This document shows positions 23,426 through 32,154 of a stretch of DNA of 42,020 bases, in pieces; positions within the stretch are counted from its first letter, which is position 1; the number at the start of each line of letters is the position of its first letter. The position numbers and the translations under genes are program-made. The DNA is from an uncultured Collinsella sp. (GTDB lineage: Bacteria > Actinomycetota > Coriobacteriia > Coriobacteriales > Coriobacteriaceae): the NCBI GenBank assembly GCA_900552145.1, contig URYW01000008.1, positions 1-42,020 on the forward strand. The letters are read 5' to 3'. The notes beneath the pieces were generated by a model. It was not told the DNA's origin, searched no databases, and saw only the letters and a program-made list of their open reading frames with translations.

Positions 23426-24499
23426 ATGGACCTGACGCTATGCGGTCAATCCGCTTTTTACTATCACCGTATCCCGCCGCAGGTATTAGGCCTTTACCCC
23501 GCCATTAGCCTTGGCAATATGGATCGCAGATGTTGCGGCCTCGGAAGTCATGCAGTTGTAAAAGACCTGCTTCACGCACCGCTTCACAGGCTTGTATTCA
23601 CTCGGGCACAATCCGGGTCGCGAAGCCTGTTTAAATCGCACCTCCTGACCCAAGAGCCGCCTCCCGGGTCGTTTAGGCAGACTGAGCATGGGTTTGATGT
23701 CACTTCACCGGAGTTTACGCTGCTCAGCCTTGCCACACAGGTCTCACGCAACCAGTTACTCATGGCTTGCTACGAGATGTGCGGCTCCTTTGCAGTGTTT
23801 AAGCCCTGCGAGCGAACGCAACAACAACTCGATGAAGCTATTTCGCTTAAGCTCATTCCACCCAACTGCGGCTGGGAGCGAGTTAACGACACCAAGGGCA
23901 ATGACACCAACTTGTGGAAGCGCACGCCGCTTCTTACCGCGGCGGATATCGCCGCGTTCGCCAAGCAGGCCGCAGGCCTGCGCGGCGTCAAACAACTGCG
24001 CTGGGCGGCCGAGCACATGACGGGGCAGGCCGCCTCGCCCTTCGAAGTACAGACCTCCATGCTTGTCTCGCTCTCCCGCGACGAGGGCGGCATGGGCATC
24101 AACATCGCAAACAACGTGCGCATCCCACTCAGCGACGCCGCACGCTCGCTGTATGACAAAACCTGCTGCTACGCCGATGTCCTCATCGAAAGCGCCACCG
24201 ACAGCATGGGCGTCATTCTGGAATGCCAAGGCCGCTCTGCCCACGACAGCGAAGCCGCGAGCCTCTCCGATGCCGAGCGCGCCACCGCACTCACAAGCAT
24301 GGGCTACGACGTCATCCAAATTACCTATGACCAGATCAAGGAGAAGAAGAGCTTCGACCACATAGCCGAGCTCATCCATAAAAAGGCCGGGCTTCCCCAC
24401 ATCCCAAAGACCAAACAGGAGCGCATTGCCGAAGATACCTTACGGCAAGAGCTACTTGTCGATTGGGTTGAGCTATTCACTGCCGGACCGGCCAGCTAG
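23426..24499 (+). CDS. AbiEi/DUF559-like protein with PD-(D/E)xK-type C-terminus
   Basis: A 357-residue protein. The N-terminal part (LTLCGQSAFYYHRIPPQVLG; FTSPEFTLLSLA-type segments) recalls AbiEi-like proteins abundant in Coriobacteriia. The C-terminal part resembles DUF559/VSR-type endonucleases: YADVLIE (Asp251), VILECQG (Glu266-x-Gln268), a charged SLSDAERATALTSMGYDVIQITYDQI segment. Asp...Glu-x-Gln fits a PD-(D/E)xK active site with Gln replacing Lys. An ATG with AGGAGG five bases upstream decides the start; the frame is open further upstream but through the inverted repeat. No partner gene is adjacent. It could be a solitary defence nuclease or a toxin-antitoxin relic. Confidence 0.55.
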   Translation: MDLTLCGQSAFYYHRIPPQVLGLYPAISLGNMDRRCCGLGSHAVVKDLLHAPLHRLVFTRAQSGSRSLFKSHLLTQEPPPGSFRQTEHGFDVTSPEFTLLSLATQVSRNQLLMACYEMCGSFAVFKPCERTQQQLDEAISLKLIPPNCGWERVNDTKGNDTNLWKRTPLLTAADIAAFAKQAAGLRGVKQLRWAAEHMTGQAASPFEVQTSMLVSLSRDEGGMGINIANNVRIPLSDAARSLYDKTCCYADVLIESATDSMGVILECQGRSAHDSEAASLSDAERATALTSMGYDVIQITYDQIKEKKSFDHIAELIHKKAGLPHIPKTKQERIAEDTLRQELLVDWVELFTAGPAS

Positions 24500-25344
24500 C
24501 AGCTAGCAATCAGGGGCAGCGCAGGCACATCGGGCGATTCGACACGGGCGGCAAAGCCCGCCTCGGTCAGCTCGATCACCTCGGTAAACGTCGCGTCGAA
24601 GAACTCCTCGGTCAGCAGGCGGTATGGCGGATGGTCGGGCTCACCGGGGTTTTCGCGCACGATCTCGTGCATAACGCCGATGGTCTTGAGCACATACTCC
24701 TTATGGATGGGATACTGCCCAAAACGCGTCGCCGCAGTATACAGGCGATCGGTCGCGCGCGGAATCGAAACAATGCCGAGCGTCTTGCCGAACCAGTCAA
24801 AGTCGCCTTGCTTTTTAATGCGGAACTCCTCGCACGGCTTGCCGCCGTGCGCCTCCAGGTACTGATTCACGCGCGTGTTCCATACGGTATCGGCCACCAG
24901 ATGCGACCAGACACCCAGTGTCAAATCGAGCAACGACTGCGCCACGTCCTCGGACGCAAGCGAGAACTCACGAGCGCCGGGACCGACAACCGGCTCAGCA
25001 TCCCTGTAGCGCTGGGGATAGTGCACGCGATTCAGTCGCTCGCGCTCCTCGATAATCGAGGTCGCCGCGGCTGGCGCACCAGTGGGCGAACTTTTAAGCA
25101 ACGGTACCACATAGGTATCCCAGAACTCATGCTCACGAGGCTTAGGGATAGGCTCGGGCTTTGCAAAGTGCGTAATGCGATACGGAATGGGATCAGCGAT
25201 ACCGGGAACCATATAGCCCACAAAAATGTCCGGAACCACGCAGCCAAACAAAAAGGCATTGCGGTCACGAACGCTATCGGAAAGCACACCAGCACGCGCC
25301 AGCAAGCGCTCCGTTTGAGCGATATGAATGTTCCAACTTGGCAT
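24496..25344 (-). CDS. Zinc-dependent phospholipase C-like family protein
   Basis: A 282-residue protein of the family annotated as zinc-dependent phospholipase C-like. Typical features are the N-terminal MPSWNIHIAQTERLL, then FLFGCVVPDIFVGY, ITHFAKP and LTLGVWSHLVADTVWN, which supply the His/Asp metal ligands. No signal peptide is visible, so it is probably cytoplasmic and its real substrate is unknown. The internal ATG before PSWN is preferred because GGGGGTGG precedes it. Its stop overlaps the stop of the convergent nuclease gene in a shared CTAG. Confidence 0.75.
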   Translation of the reverse strand: MPSWNIHIAQTERLLARAGVLSDSVRDRNAFLFGCVVPDIFVGYMVPGIADPIPYRITHFAKPEPIPKPREHEFWDTYVVPLLKSSPTGAPAAATSIIEERERLNRVHYPQRYRDAEPVVGPGAREFSLASEDVAQSLLDLTLGVWSHLVADTVWNTRVNQYLEAHGGKPCEEFRIKKQGDFDWFGKTLGIVSIPRATDRLYTAATRFGQYPIHKEYVLKTIGVMHEIVRENPGEPDHPPYRLLTEEFFDATFTEVIELTEAGFAARVESPDVPALPLIASC

Positions 25345-25424
25345 AGCCACCCCCATAAAAAACCTGGATAACTATACCATCACGGCAAAGCCGCGCGGGC
25401 GGCTACGCACGCTCTACGCAGCAA

Positions 25425-26195
25425 CTAGTCCGTAACACCGCTTTCGGTTCCATACGACGGCGAAGGCACCTCGACCACATGGTGATATCGATCAATATAG
25501 ATTGCACGGGCACCCAGGCGTCGCACCAAATCCTGGTGATGCGTGCTCATCAAGACCGTTTTACCCGCCGCGACGTAGGCCAGCAAGAAGTTGACCACAA
25601 TGTCGCATGAATCCTCGTCGAGTCCATTGGTGGGCTCATCGAGCACTAGGATATCGGGGTTCATCGATACGACTGCCGCCAGCGCCACACGCTTCTTTTG
25701 CCCGCCCGAAAGCTGATAGGGCGAGGCATCGACCAGATCGGCAACCTGGAACAGCCCCATGGCATCGCGCACGCGGTGCTCGAGCTCGTCTATCGGCAGC
25801 CCCATCTGCGCGGGACCAAAAGCAACTTCCTCGCCCACCGTGGCGCAGAACAGCTGGGCATCGGCGTTTTGGAATACGAAGCCCACGCGCTGGTGGAACT
25901 TCTGAGCAGCAGCAGAATCCTTCAGATACGCCGCATCGACCACGCGTCCGTCAAACAGGTATGCGCCGGCATTCGCGAGCTCAAGGCCGTTGATAAGGCG
26001 CATAATCGTCGTCTTGCCGCAGCCGTTGGGACCTAGCAGGGCAACGAGCTCCCCACGGTCCACCTGCAGCGAAACACCATCGACCACCGTATGGCCCGCA
26101 TAGGAAAACACCACGTCGCGAAACTCGATGAGCGGCGTTGTCTCGGCGCCAGCAGCACCGCTCGCGCCCATTGCGTCATTCGTATCGTTTGCCAA
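25425..26195 (-). CDS. cbiO: ECF-type nickel/cobalt transporter ATP-binding subunit
   Basis: A 256-residue ABC ATPase that energises the CbiM/CbiQ-type metal importer. It has Walker A GPNGCGKTT, Q-loop region VGFVFQNADAQLF, signature LSGGQKKRVALA, Walker B ILVLDEPTNGLD and the switch His in MSTHHQD. The start is a TTG (26195) with AAGGGCG upstream; an ATG nine codons in is an alternative. It lies 44 bp after cbiQ and is last in the operon. Confidence 0.93.
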   Translation of the reverse strand: MANDTNDAMGASGAAGAETTPLIEFRDVVFSYAGHTVVDGVSLQVDRGELVALLGPNGCGKTTIMRLINGLELANAGAYLFDGRVVDAAYLKDSAAAQKFHQRVGFVFQNADAQLFCATVGEEVAFGPAQMGLPIDELEHRVRDAMGLFQVADLVDASPYQLSGGQKKRVALAAVVSMNPDILVLDEPTNGLDEDSCDIVVNFLLAYVAAGKTVLMSTHHQDLVRRLGARAIYIDRYHHVVEVPSPSYGTESGVTD

Positions 26196-26239
26196 AACGT
26201 CGCCCTTCCCTATTCACATCAACGGATCGACCGCCCGCG

Positions 26240-27076
26240 CTACAGCACCGCGCACAACACGGCGAGCAGAACCACAACGACCGCGTAAACCGCATCGCGC
26301 CAGCCAAAGCCGCTCCGCGCAGGAGCCGGATACGCACCGGCAAAGCCGCGGCAGAGCATGGCCTCGTCCATCGCACGACTGCATTCCATCGCCTTGATAA
26401 AGGTCATGCCCATGATACCCGCGACCGAGTCGGTGCGCGAAAACCCCTCAGGCGCACGGCCAACGCTGCGCAGCATGACCGATTCGCACAGATCGTGCGC
26501 CGTTCGGCCCAGCACCTCGATGTGCTTGAGCGCCATATCAAACGTAAAGATGACCTCGTCGGGCAGATGTAGCGTCTTGAGCGCCGCCGACATGCGGTTC
26601 CAGGTGAGCGTCCACGAAACACCCAGCACGAGCGACACGTTAATGAACGTCTTGAGTGCAATTTTGAGCATGGCGCCCGTAGCGGAAGCGCCCAGCAGCA
26701 GGGCAGGCAGCGCCAGAACCACGGCAAACCCCGCGGCAGCCAACGCCGGCACAAAGGTCGCGCGCAGCCCGCGTACAGGGCGCACGGCAACGAGCACCAG
26801 CGCGATAGCCGCCATCAACATGAGGTACAGCGGGCTCTGCGTCAGACACACGCACAGGACGCAAGCGAACATCCCCACCAGACGCACCGGAGCCGAAACG
26901 CAAGAAAGGGCGCGGTCGACCATCGACCCGCCCTCGTGTGCGCCTCCACCCAGGCGAACCCGCTCAAGCAGGCTCGCCAGGTGCAGGACGTTCTTTTGCA
27001 TCACACGATGCCGAGCCCCCGCGGGCTCGTATCGCTCCTCGGCCGCAAGCCAGCTAGGCAGCTCGGCTATTGCCAT
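26240..27076 (-). CDS. cbiQ: ECF-type nickel/cobalt transporter permease (T component)
   Basis: A 278-residue CbiQ-family transmembrane protein. Several hydrophobic segments are evident (LVGMFACVLCVCLTQSPLYLMLM, FVPALAAAGFAVVLALPALLLG, a C-terminal VYAVVVVLLAVLCAVL). The coupling-helix signature is the AxxRG-type RSVGRAPEGF and AMLCRGFAGAYP segments that contact the ATPase. The ATG overlaps the preceding cbiM by 23 bp. Confidence 0.92.
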   Translation of the reverse strand: MAIAELPSWLAAEERYEPAGARHRVMQKNVLHLASLLERVRLGGGAHEGGSMVDRALSCVSAPVRLVGMFACVLCVCLTQSPLYLMLMAAIALVLVAVRPVRGLRATFVPALAAAGFAVVLALPALLLGASATGAMLKIALKTFINVSLVLGVSWTLTWNRMSAALKTLHLPDEVIFTFDMALKHIEVLGRTAHDLCESVMLRSVGRAPEGFSRTDSVAGIMGMTFIKAMECSRAMDEAMLCRGFAGAYPAPARSGFGWRDAVYAVVVVLLAVLCAVL

Positions 27077-28139
27077 GGGCTCCGCTTTCCTTAACCGTCA
27101 GCGAAATCAGACGGAATGCGATGGTGAGCACCGCAACGCCAATCACGCCCGAGAGGATATACATGGCAGCCTGGCCGGCAAAGCCAAGGCCCTGCTCCTC
27201 GGAATAGGCCTGCAGATAATCGCCCGTGGGCAGCGCATCGGCAAAGGTCGGGGTGTCGAGGCCGACCGAAGCCTGCAGACTGTCGTCACCAGCCTCCTGA
27301 ACGGCGGTCGCGGCGCCCTCAGCGTCCCACTCACCCCAGGCGTCACCCGTGGCCAGCAGGCCCAGCGGCGTGGCCACGACAAGCACGGCGACCAGGATGA
27401 GCGTGGGGACCAGCGAGGTCTTCTTGGCGGTTGCGCCCTCGGTCTCCAGCAGGCCGTCGGAAGCCTCGGGGCCGACGATAATGCTCGGCGCCGTCTTCTT
27501 GATAAAACCGTAGATAGCGGCGGTCGCCACGCCCTCGACCACACCGGCTACCAGCATATGCGGAATCAACATGGCCGGAATGGCCACAGACAGCGGGAAG
27601 GGGCAGTACAGTGGGGCACCAGAGGCGTTGGTGAAGAGCATCGGCTGAATGCCAAACTCGATGGCAGCGCAAAGGGCAGCCACGCACAAGCCAACCCAGC
27701 CGCTCACGATGGCAGAGACCGAAGTGCCCCAGCTCTTGTCGTGCAGGCGGCTGTTGAGCGCGCGGAATACCATGGCGGCAACAAACGGCAGCACGAAGGC
27801 CATGTTAAAGCAGTTGGCGCCAAAGGACAGGATGCCGCCGTCGCCAAACAGCAGCGCCTGCAGCGCCAGCGCGACCGAGACAGCGATAGCCGCGGCCTCC
27901 GGGCCCAGCAGCAGCGCGATGAGCGCGCCGCCGACGGCGTGACCCGTGGTGCCGCCGGGCAGCGGCACGTTGAACATCATGAGCAAAAAGGAGAACGCGG
28001 CGCAGATGCCCAGGAAAGCCATGTGCTCGCGATCGAGCGTGGCGCGCACCTTCTTGATGCAGTGGACCCAAACGGGCACCATCGCCACCGCTATGACGGC
28101 ATCGGTCTGCGGGGACAGATAATTATCTGGAATGTGCAT
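27054..28139 (-). CDS. cbiM: ECF-type nickel/cobalt transporter substrate-specific subunit (CbiM/NikM with fused N domain)
   Basis: A 361-residue CbiM/NikM-family membrane protein. The start is set at the ATG giving MHIPDNYL, because the N-terminal Met-His is part of the metal site in this family; GGGAGG lies five bases before it. VPLPGGTTGHAVGGAL carries the second conserved His region. The C-terminal ~110 residues (VATPLGLLATGDAWGEWD..., final membrane helix) correspond to the NikN/CbiN-like extension, so this is a fused MN subunit. The NikR-like operator ahead of it suggests nickel as the main substrate; cobalt cannot be excluded. Confidence 0.92.
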   Translation of the reverse strand: MHIPDNYLSPQTDAVIAVAMVPVWVHCIKKVRATLDREHMAFLGICAAFSFLLMMFNVPLPGGTTGHAVGGALIALLLGPEAAAIAVSVALALQALLFGDGGILSFGANCFNMAFVLPFVAAMVFRALNSRLHDKSWGTSVSAIVSGWVGLCVAALCAAIEFGIQPMLFTNASGAPLYCPFPLSVAIPAMLIPHMLVAGVVEGVATAAIYGFIKKTAPSIIVGPEASDGLLETEGATAKKTSLVPTLILVAVLVVATPLGLLATGDAWGEWDAEGAATAVQEAGDDSLQASVGLDTPTFADALPTGDYLQAYSEEQGLGFAGQAAMYILSGVIGVAVLTIAFRLISLTVKESGAHGNSRAA

Positions 28140-28196
28140 ATACACCTCCCGGTTGTCGGCGCACAGAATTGCAACGCCGCTTGAATCACCTTGCCA

Positions 28197-28224
28197 GTGT
28201 TACGTATTATCAGATTCGTAACAC
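28197..28224 (-). promoter_or_regulatory. NikR-type operator upstream of cbiM
   Basis: A perfect dyad GTGTTAC-N14-GTAACAC lies 58 bp upstream of the cbiM start. It equals, as I recall it, the NikR site described for Desulfovibrio-type NikR (GTGTTAC with 13-14 nt spacing). A GATAAT sequence inside it on the minus strand could be the -10 box, so binding would block transcription. No nikR gene is in the window. Confidence 0.7.
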
Positions 28225-28240
28225 GCCGCGGGCTATCATA

Positions 28241-28279
28241 GCAAAACGGCGCGCTGCCGACAAAGCAGCACGCCGTTAT
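28241..28279 (-). terminator. Rho-independent terminator of the pheST unit
   Basis: A stem AACGGCG.GCTGC / GCAGC.CGCCGTT (28245-28279) is followed on the minus strand by TTTTGC, about 110 bp past the pheT stop. Confidence 0.75.
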
Positions 28280-28337
28280 GTAATGCGTACGTCATATATG
28301 AAGGCTCAGCGATGCCTTTTCCGAACACCGCGGTCAC

Positions 28338-28371
28338 GCAGGACCCCGCAGCAACTGCCGAGGGGTCCTGC
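28338..28371. other. Hairpin just after pheT
   Basis: A 10-bp perfect stem GCAGGACCCC (28338-28347) / GGGGTCCTGC (28362-28371) lies 17 bp past the pheT stop. There is no T run on either side, so it is not a simple terminator; it may protect the transcript 3' end. Confidence 0.6.
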
Positions 28372-28387
28372 GCTCCCAGCGCAGGAC

Positions 28388-30833
28388 CTAGCCGCGGACC
28401 TCGCCGTTTACGCCCTTGCACACCTTGGTGACGATCTTCTGGTGCGCCTTCTCGACCTCTTCGCTGGTGAGCGTGTGGTCGTCGGAGCGATACGTAAGTG
28501 CGAAGGCCATGGACTTCTTGCCCGCTCCGATGCGGACCGGATCGCGGTAGACGTCGAACAGGCGCACGCCCTCGAGCAGTTTGCCGCCGGCACTCGTAAT
28601 ACGACGCTCAAGATCCTCGCAGGTCACAGTGTTGTCGACCACGATAGCAAGGTCGTGCTCAACGGCAGGGTACTGCGAGAACTCGCGGTAGTTCTCCTGC
28701 TTGCGGGACCTGCTCGACCAGACCTAGCCCAACGCCAACGACGACCTCATCGATGCCGCAGGCCTCGCGCGCCTCGGGGTGAATCTCGCCGACCCAGCCC
28801 AGCACGGTACCGCCCGAGAGCACCTCGGCAGCACGACCCGGCTGCAGGAAGGCATAGCTCTCGCCCTCGACAGGACGGAAGCGAACCTTCTCAATGCGCA
28901 GCTGGGCGAGCAGCTCCTCGACGATGCCCTTGCCAAAGAAGAAACGCAGCTTGCGGTACTTCATGTTCCAGGACTGCTCGCTCCACTGGCCCGAGAGCAC
29001 GCCCGCGACGGACTTGGTCTCCTTGGGCAGGCTGGCATTCTCGCGACCGTGGAACAGACTGCCGACCTCGTACAGGTGCACGTTGGGCGTGCCGTGGGCC
29101 TCGTTATAGGCAACGGACTGCAGTAAGCCCGGCAGCAACGAGCGGCGCATCTCGGTCTGCTCGGCGACCAACGGGTTCATGAGCACCACGGGGCAGCCGC
29201 GGCCTTCGGTGGACATGCCGATCTTCTCCAGGTCGCCCGGGGCAGCAAAGCCAAAAGTCGTGGTCTCGTTGAGGCCGCAGGCGCGCAGGATCTCGCCGAC
29301 CTTGCGGGTAAGCTTCTGCTCGCGCGTCAGACCGCCGATATGGTTCTTGGCAGCCGGAATGGTCGCCGTGACGCGACCCATGCCCCATAGGCGCAGGACC
29401 TCCTCGATCAGATCGATCTCGCGCGGCAGGTCGGGACGGAAGCTCGGCGGCGTGACCATAAAGTCCTCACCGTCGCGCTCGACGGTGCAGCCCAGGCGGG
29501 TAAGCGAGCGCTCGATAAAGTCGGGCTCGATGTCGGCGCCGCAGATGGCGTGCACGCGGGCCAAACGCAGCTTAATGCTGTCGATGGTCTTGGGCGCGGG
29601 GAACACGTCCACATAGCCGGGGGCGACCTCGCCGCCGGCGATCTCCTCGATGAGCGCGCACGTCACATTGGCGACGTCCACGCAGCCGGTCTCGTCGACC
29701 TGGCGCTCAAAGCGGATGGAGGCGTCGGAGATCAGCGATAGGTCACGGCTGGTGTGCGAGGTGAGGCCGGCGTTGAAGCAGGCGCTCTCGACCATCACGT
29801 CAACGGTATCGTCCTCGATCTCGGAATCCATGCCGCCCATGACACCGGCCAGCGCCACGGGACGCTCGCCGTCGGTGATGAGGCCCATGCCGGCGTCGAG
29901 CACGCGCTCCTCGCCGTCGAGCGTCGTGAACTTCTCGTCCTGCTGGGCGGCGCGAACCACCACACGACGGTGGCCATCGCGCGCGGCAAAGGTGTCCAGG
30001 TCAAAGGCGTGCAGCGGCTGACCGGTGAGCATCATCACATAGTTGGTGATGTCGACGATGTTGTTGTGCGGGCGCACGCCCAGGGCGTTAAGGCGCTTGA
30101 CCATCCAGTCGGGCGACGGGCCGACCTTGACGTTGCGCACGATGCGGGCAACGTAGCGGTCGCACAGGCCCTCGTCGGCAATCTCGACGGAAAGCTCGTC
30201 GTCGGTCGCGCGGCCGGTCTCGGCCTTGATGGCGGGCAGCTCAACGTGGAAATCGCGGTCGAAGATGGCGCCGGTCTCGCGGGCCATGCCGATCATGGAC
30301 AGGCAGTCGGGGCGGTTGGGCGTAATCTCGCAGTCGAGCACGGTGTCGCTCGAGCCCACATACTCGGCAAACGGCATGCCGCAGGGCGTATCCTCGGGCA
30401 GGATCATAATGCCGGAGTGGTCGCCGCCCAGACCGAGCTCGCGCGCGGAGCAGTTCATGCCCATGGACACGACGCCGCGAAGCTTGCTCTTCTTGATCTT
30501 GACGTCGCCGGGCAGAACTGCGCCGATCATGGCCGTGACGATGTGGTCGCCGGCCTCGAAGTTCTGCGCGCCGCAGACGATCTGCAGCGGAGCGGGATTA
30601 CCGTCGGGGTCGAGGTTCTTGTCGCCCACGTCGACCGAGCACACATACATGTGGTCGCTATCGGGGTGCGGGGTCTTGGTGAGTACCTTGGCGGTCACCA
30701 CGTGGTCGAAGGACTCGCCCACGGTGTCGATCGCCTCGACCTCGGTGCCGGTACGGATATATTCGTCCGAAAGGGTCTTGGGATCCTCCGGAATATCGAT
30801 CATGGTCTTGAGCCAGTCGTAAGAAACGCGCAT
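28388..30833 (-). CDS. pheT: Phenylalanine-tRNA ligase beta subunit, frameshifted
   Basis: The beta subunit of the heterotetrameric PheRS. The N-terminal part has MRVSYDWLKTMIDIPEDP, the tRNA-binding OB domain and B5-type sequences (RPDCLSMIGMARE, THTSRDLSL-like core); the last 84 residues are the ferredoxin-fold anticodon-binding domain (LFDVYRDPVRIGAGKKSMAF). The frame breaks near 28709-28710: after GLGLVEQ the reading goes to a stop, while the next frame gives SRKQENYREFSQYPAVEHDL, the expected continuation. Removing one G from a GG restores a protein of about 814 residues. As the gene is essential, a base-calling error is more likely than inactivation. Confidence 0.9.
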
Positions 30834-30902
30834 ATAGCTCTCCTAGTTCTTAATCTCCGCATAGGGAGGGGTATCAAATGAAGACGTTCGCCTTAGGGTT
30901 GT

Positions 30903-30989
30903 CCAGGTGCCCCAGGTTGGCGTGAAAGAGGAGCGACGCGTACTAAAGGTACGCGAGCGACGGTTTGAACGCCAAGATGGGGTGCCTGG
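30903..30989. repeat. Large stem-loop in the pheS-pheT intergenic gap
   Basis: Arms 30903-30923 and 30969-30989 pair over 21 positions with two mismatches and two G-U pairs. Inside, CGCGTAC (30937-30943) and GTACGCG (30949-30955) form a perfect second stem. The 162-bp gap between two genes of one operon is unusually wide. There is no T run, so it is not a standard terminator. Confidence 0.75.
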
Positions 30990-30995
30990 GCAAGC

Positions 30996-32072
30996 CTAAA
31001 ATTGGTTCAGGAAGCGCATATCGCCAGTCATGAGCGTGCGCAGGTCGGGCAGGTCGTAGCGCAGGGCCGCGACGCGCTCGGCGCCAATACCAAAGGCGAA
31101 GCCGGTGTATTTCTCGGGGTCGATGCCGCAGTTGATCAGGACGTTGGGGTCGACCATGCCGCAGCCCAGGATCTCGATCCAGCCGCTGTGCTTGCAGAAG
31201 TTGCAGCCCCTGCCGCCGCAGACGTGGCAGCTTACGTCCACCTCGCAGGAAGGCTCGGTGAAGGGGAAGAAGTGCGGGCGGTAACGCGTCTTGCGGTCCT
31301 CGCCAAACATGCACTTAACAAAGTAGTCGAGCGTGCCCTTAAGATCGCCAAAGGTGATGCCCTCGTCGACGACCAGGCCTTCGATCTGGTTGAACTGCGG
31401 CAGGTGGCAGGCGTCGGCCGTGTCGGGACGATAGACGGTGCCCGGGCAGATCATGTAGATGGGCGGCTTTTGCGACTCCATGGTGTGGATTTGCACGCCC
31501 GAGGTCTGGGTGCGCAGCAGCACGTCGGACTCGCCGTGGGCATGAGCCTCGGGGTGCGCGACGCTGCCGGGGTTGTTGTCGACCACGTAGAAGGTATCGC
31601 GGGCCGAACGGCTCGGGTGATCCATGGGGGCGTTGAGCGCGGTGAAGTTGTAGTAGGAGGTGTCGACCATGGGGCCGGACTCGACGGTGTAGCCGATGCC
31701 GCAGAAGATGTCCTCGGCCTCCTCGATGATCTGCTTGATCAGGTGTTGGTGGCCGATCTGCGGACGGATGCCCGGCAGCGTGATGTCGACGGCATCGTGC
31801 TCGAGCGCGCGCTTGAGGGCGGCAGCCTTCATCTCGGTGGTGCGCTCGTCGAGCATGCCCTCGATCAGCTGGCGCATCTCGTTGGCGCGCTTGCCCATCA
31901 CGGGACGATCCTCGGGGGCGAGCTTGCCCATCATGCGCATCAGGCCGGTGATGCGGCCCTTACGACCGAGCAGCTCAACGCGCGCAGCCTCGAGCTTGGC
32001 GGCGTCGTCGGCGCCTGCAACGAGCTCCTTGGCCTCTTCCTCGAGTTTGACCAGATCATCAATCAGACTCAT
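30996..32072 (-). CDS. pheS: Phenylalanine-tRNA ligase alpha subunit
   Basis: A 358-residue class II synthetase subunit with an N-terminal coiled-coil (LEEEAKELVAGADDAAKLEAAR), motif 1 region (EAEDIFCGIGYTVESGP), motif 2 (TRYRPHFFPFTEPSCEVDV) and motif 3 (FGIGAERVAALRYDL). Length matches the family; the start at MSLIDDL was chosen over the upstream open frame, which runs through the T-box leader. A CHVCGGRGCNFC cluster close to motif 2 looks like a zinc knuckle and is noteworthy. It is followed by pheT. Confidence 0.96.
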   Translation of the reverse strand: MSLIDDLVKLEEEAKELVAGADDAAKLEAARVELLGRKGRITGLMRMMGKLAPEDRPVMGKRANEMRQLIEGMLDERTTEMKAAALKRALEHDAVDITLPGIRPQIGHQHLIKQIIEEAEDIFCGIGYTVESGPMVDTSYYNFTALNAPMDHPSRSARDTFYVVDNNPGSVAHPEAHAHGESDVLLRTQTSGVQIHTMESQKPPIYMICPGTVYRPDTADACHLPQFNQIEGLVVDEGITFGDLKGTLDYFVKCMFGEDRKTRYRPHFFPFTEPSCEVDVSCHVCGGRGCNFCKHSGWIEILGCGMVDPNVLINCGIDPEKYTGFAFGIGAERVAALRYDLPDLRTLMTGDMRFLNQF

Positions 32073-32154
32073 GTCTTCCCTTTCGTCTCTCGCGCATTCG
32101 CTTGCCGGGGCGACCGATGCCACTTGGCGCTGCGAAAACGCGGCCCGGTTCGGT

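Noticed and set aside
26358..28184. A long plus-strand open frame antisense to cbiM and cbiQ
   Set aside because: Mirror frame of two well-recognised membrane protein genes; no start signal.
28140..28240. Cobalamin riboswitch ahead of the cbiM operon
   Set aside because: The leader is too short and lacks the conserved box; the dyad operator explains regulation better.
28388..28720. Programmed ribosomal frameshift in pheT
   Set aside because: There is no slippery heptamer at the site, and PheT is not known to use frameshifting. A single extra base is the simpler reading.
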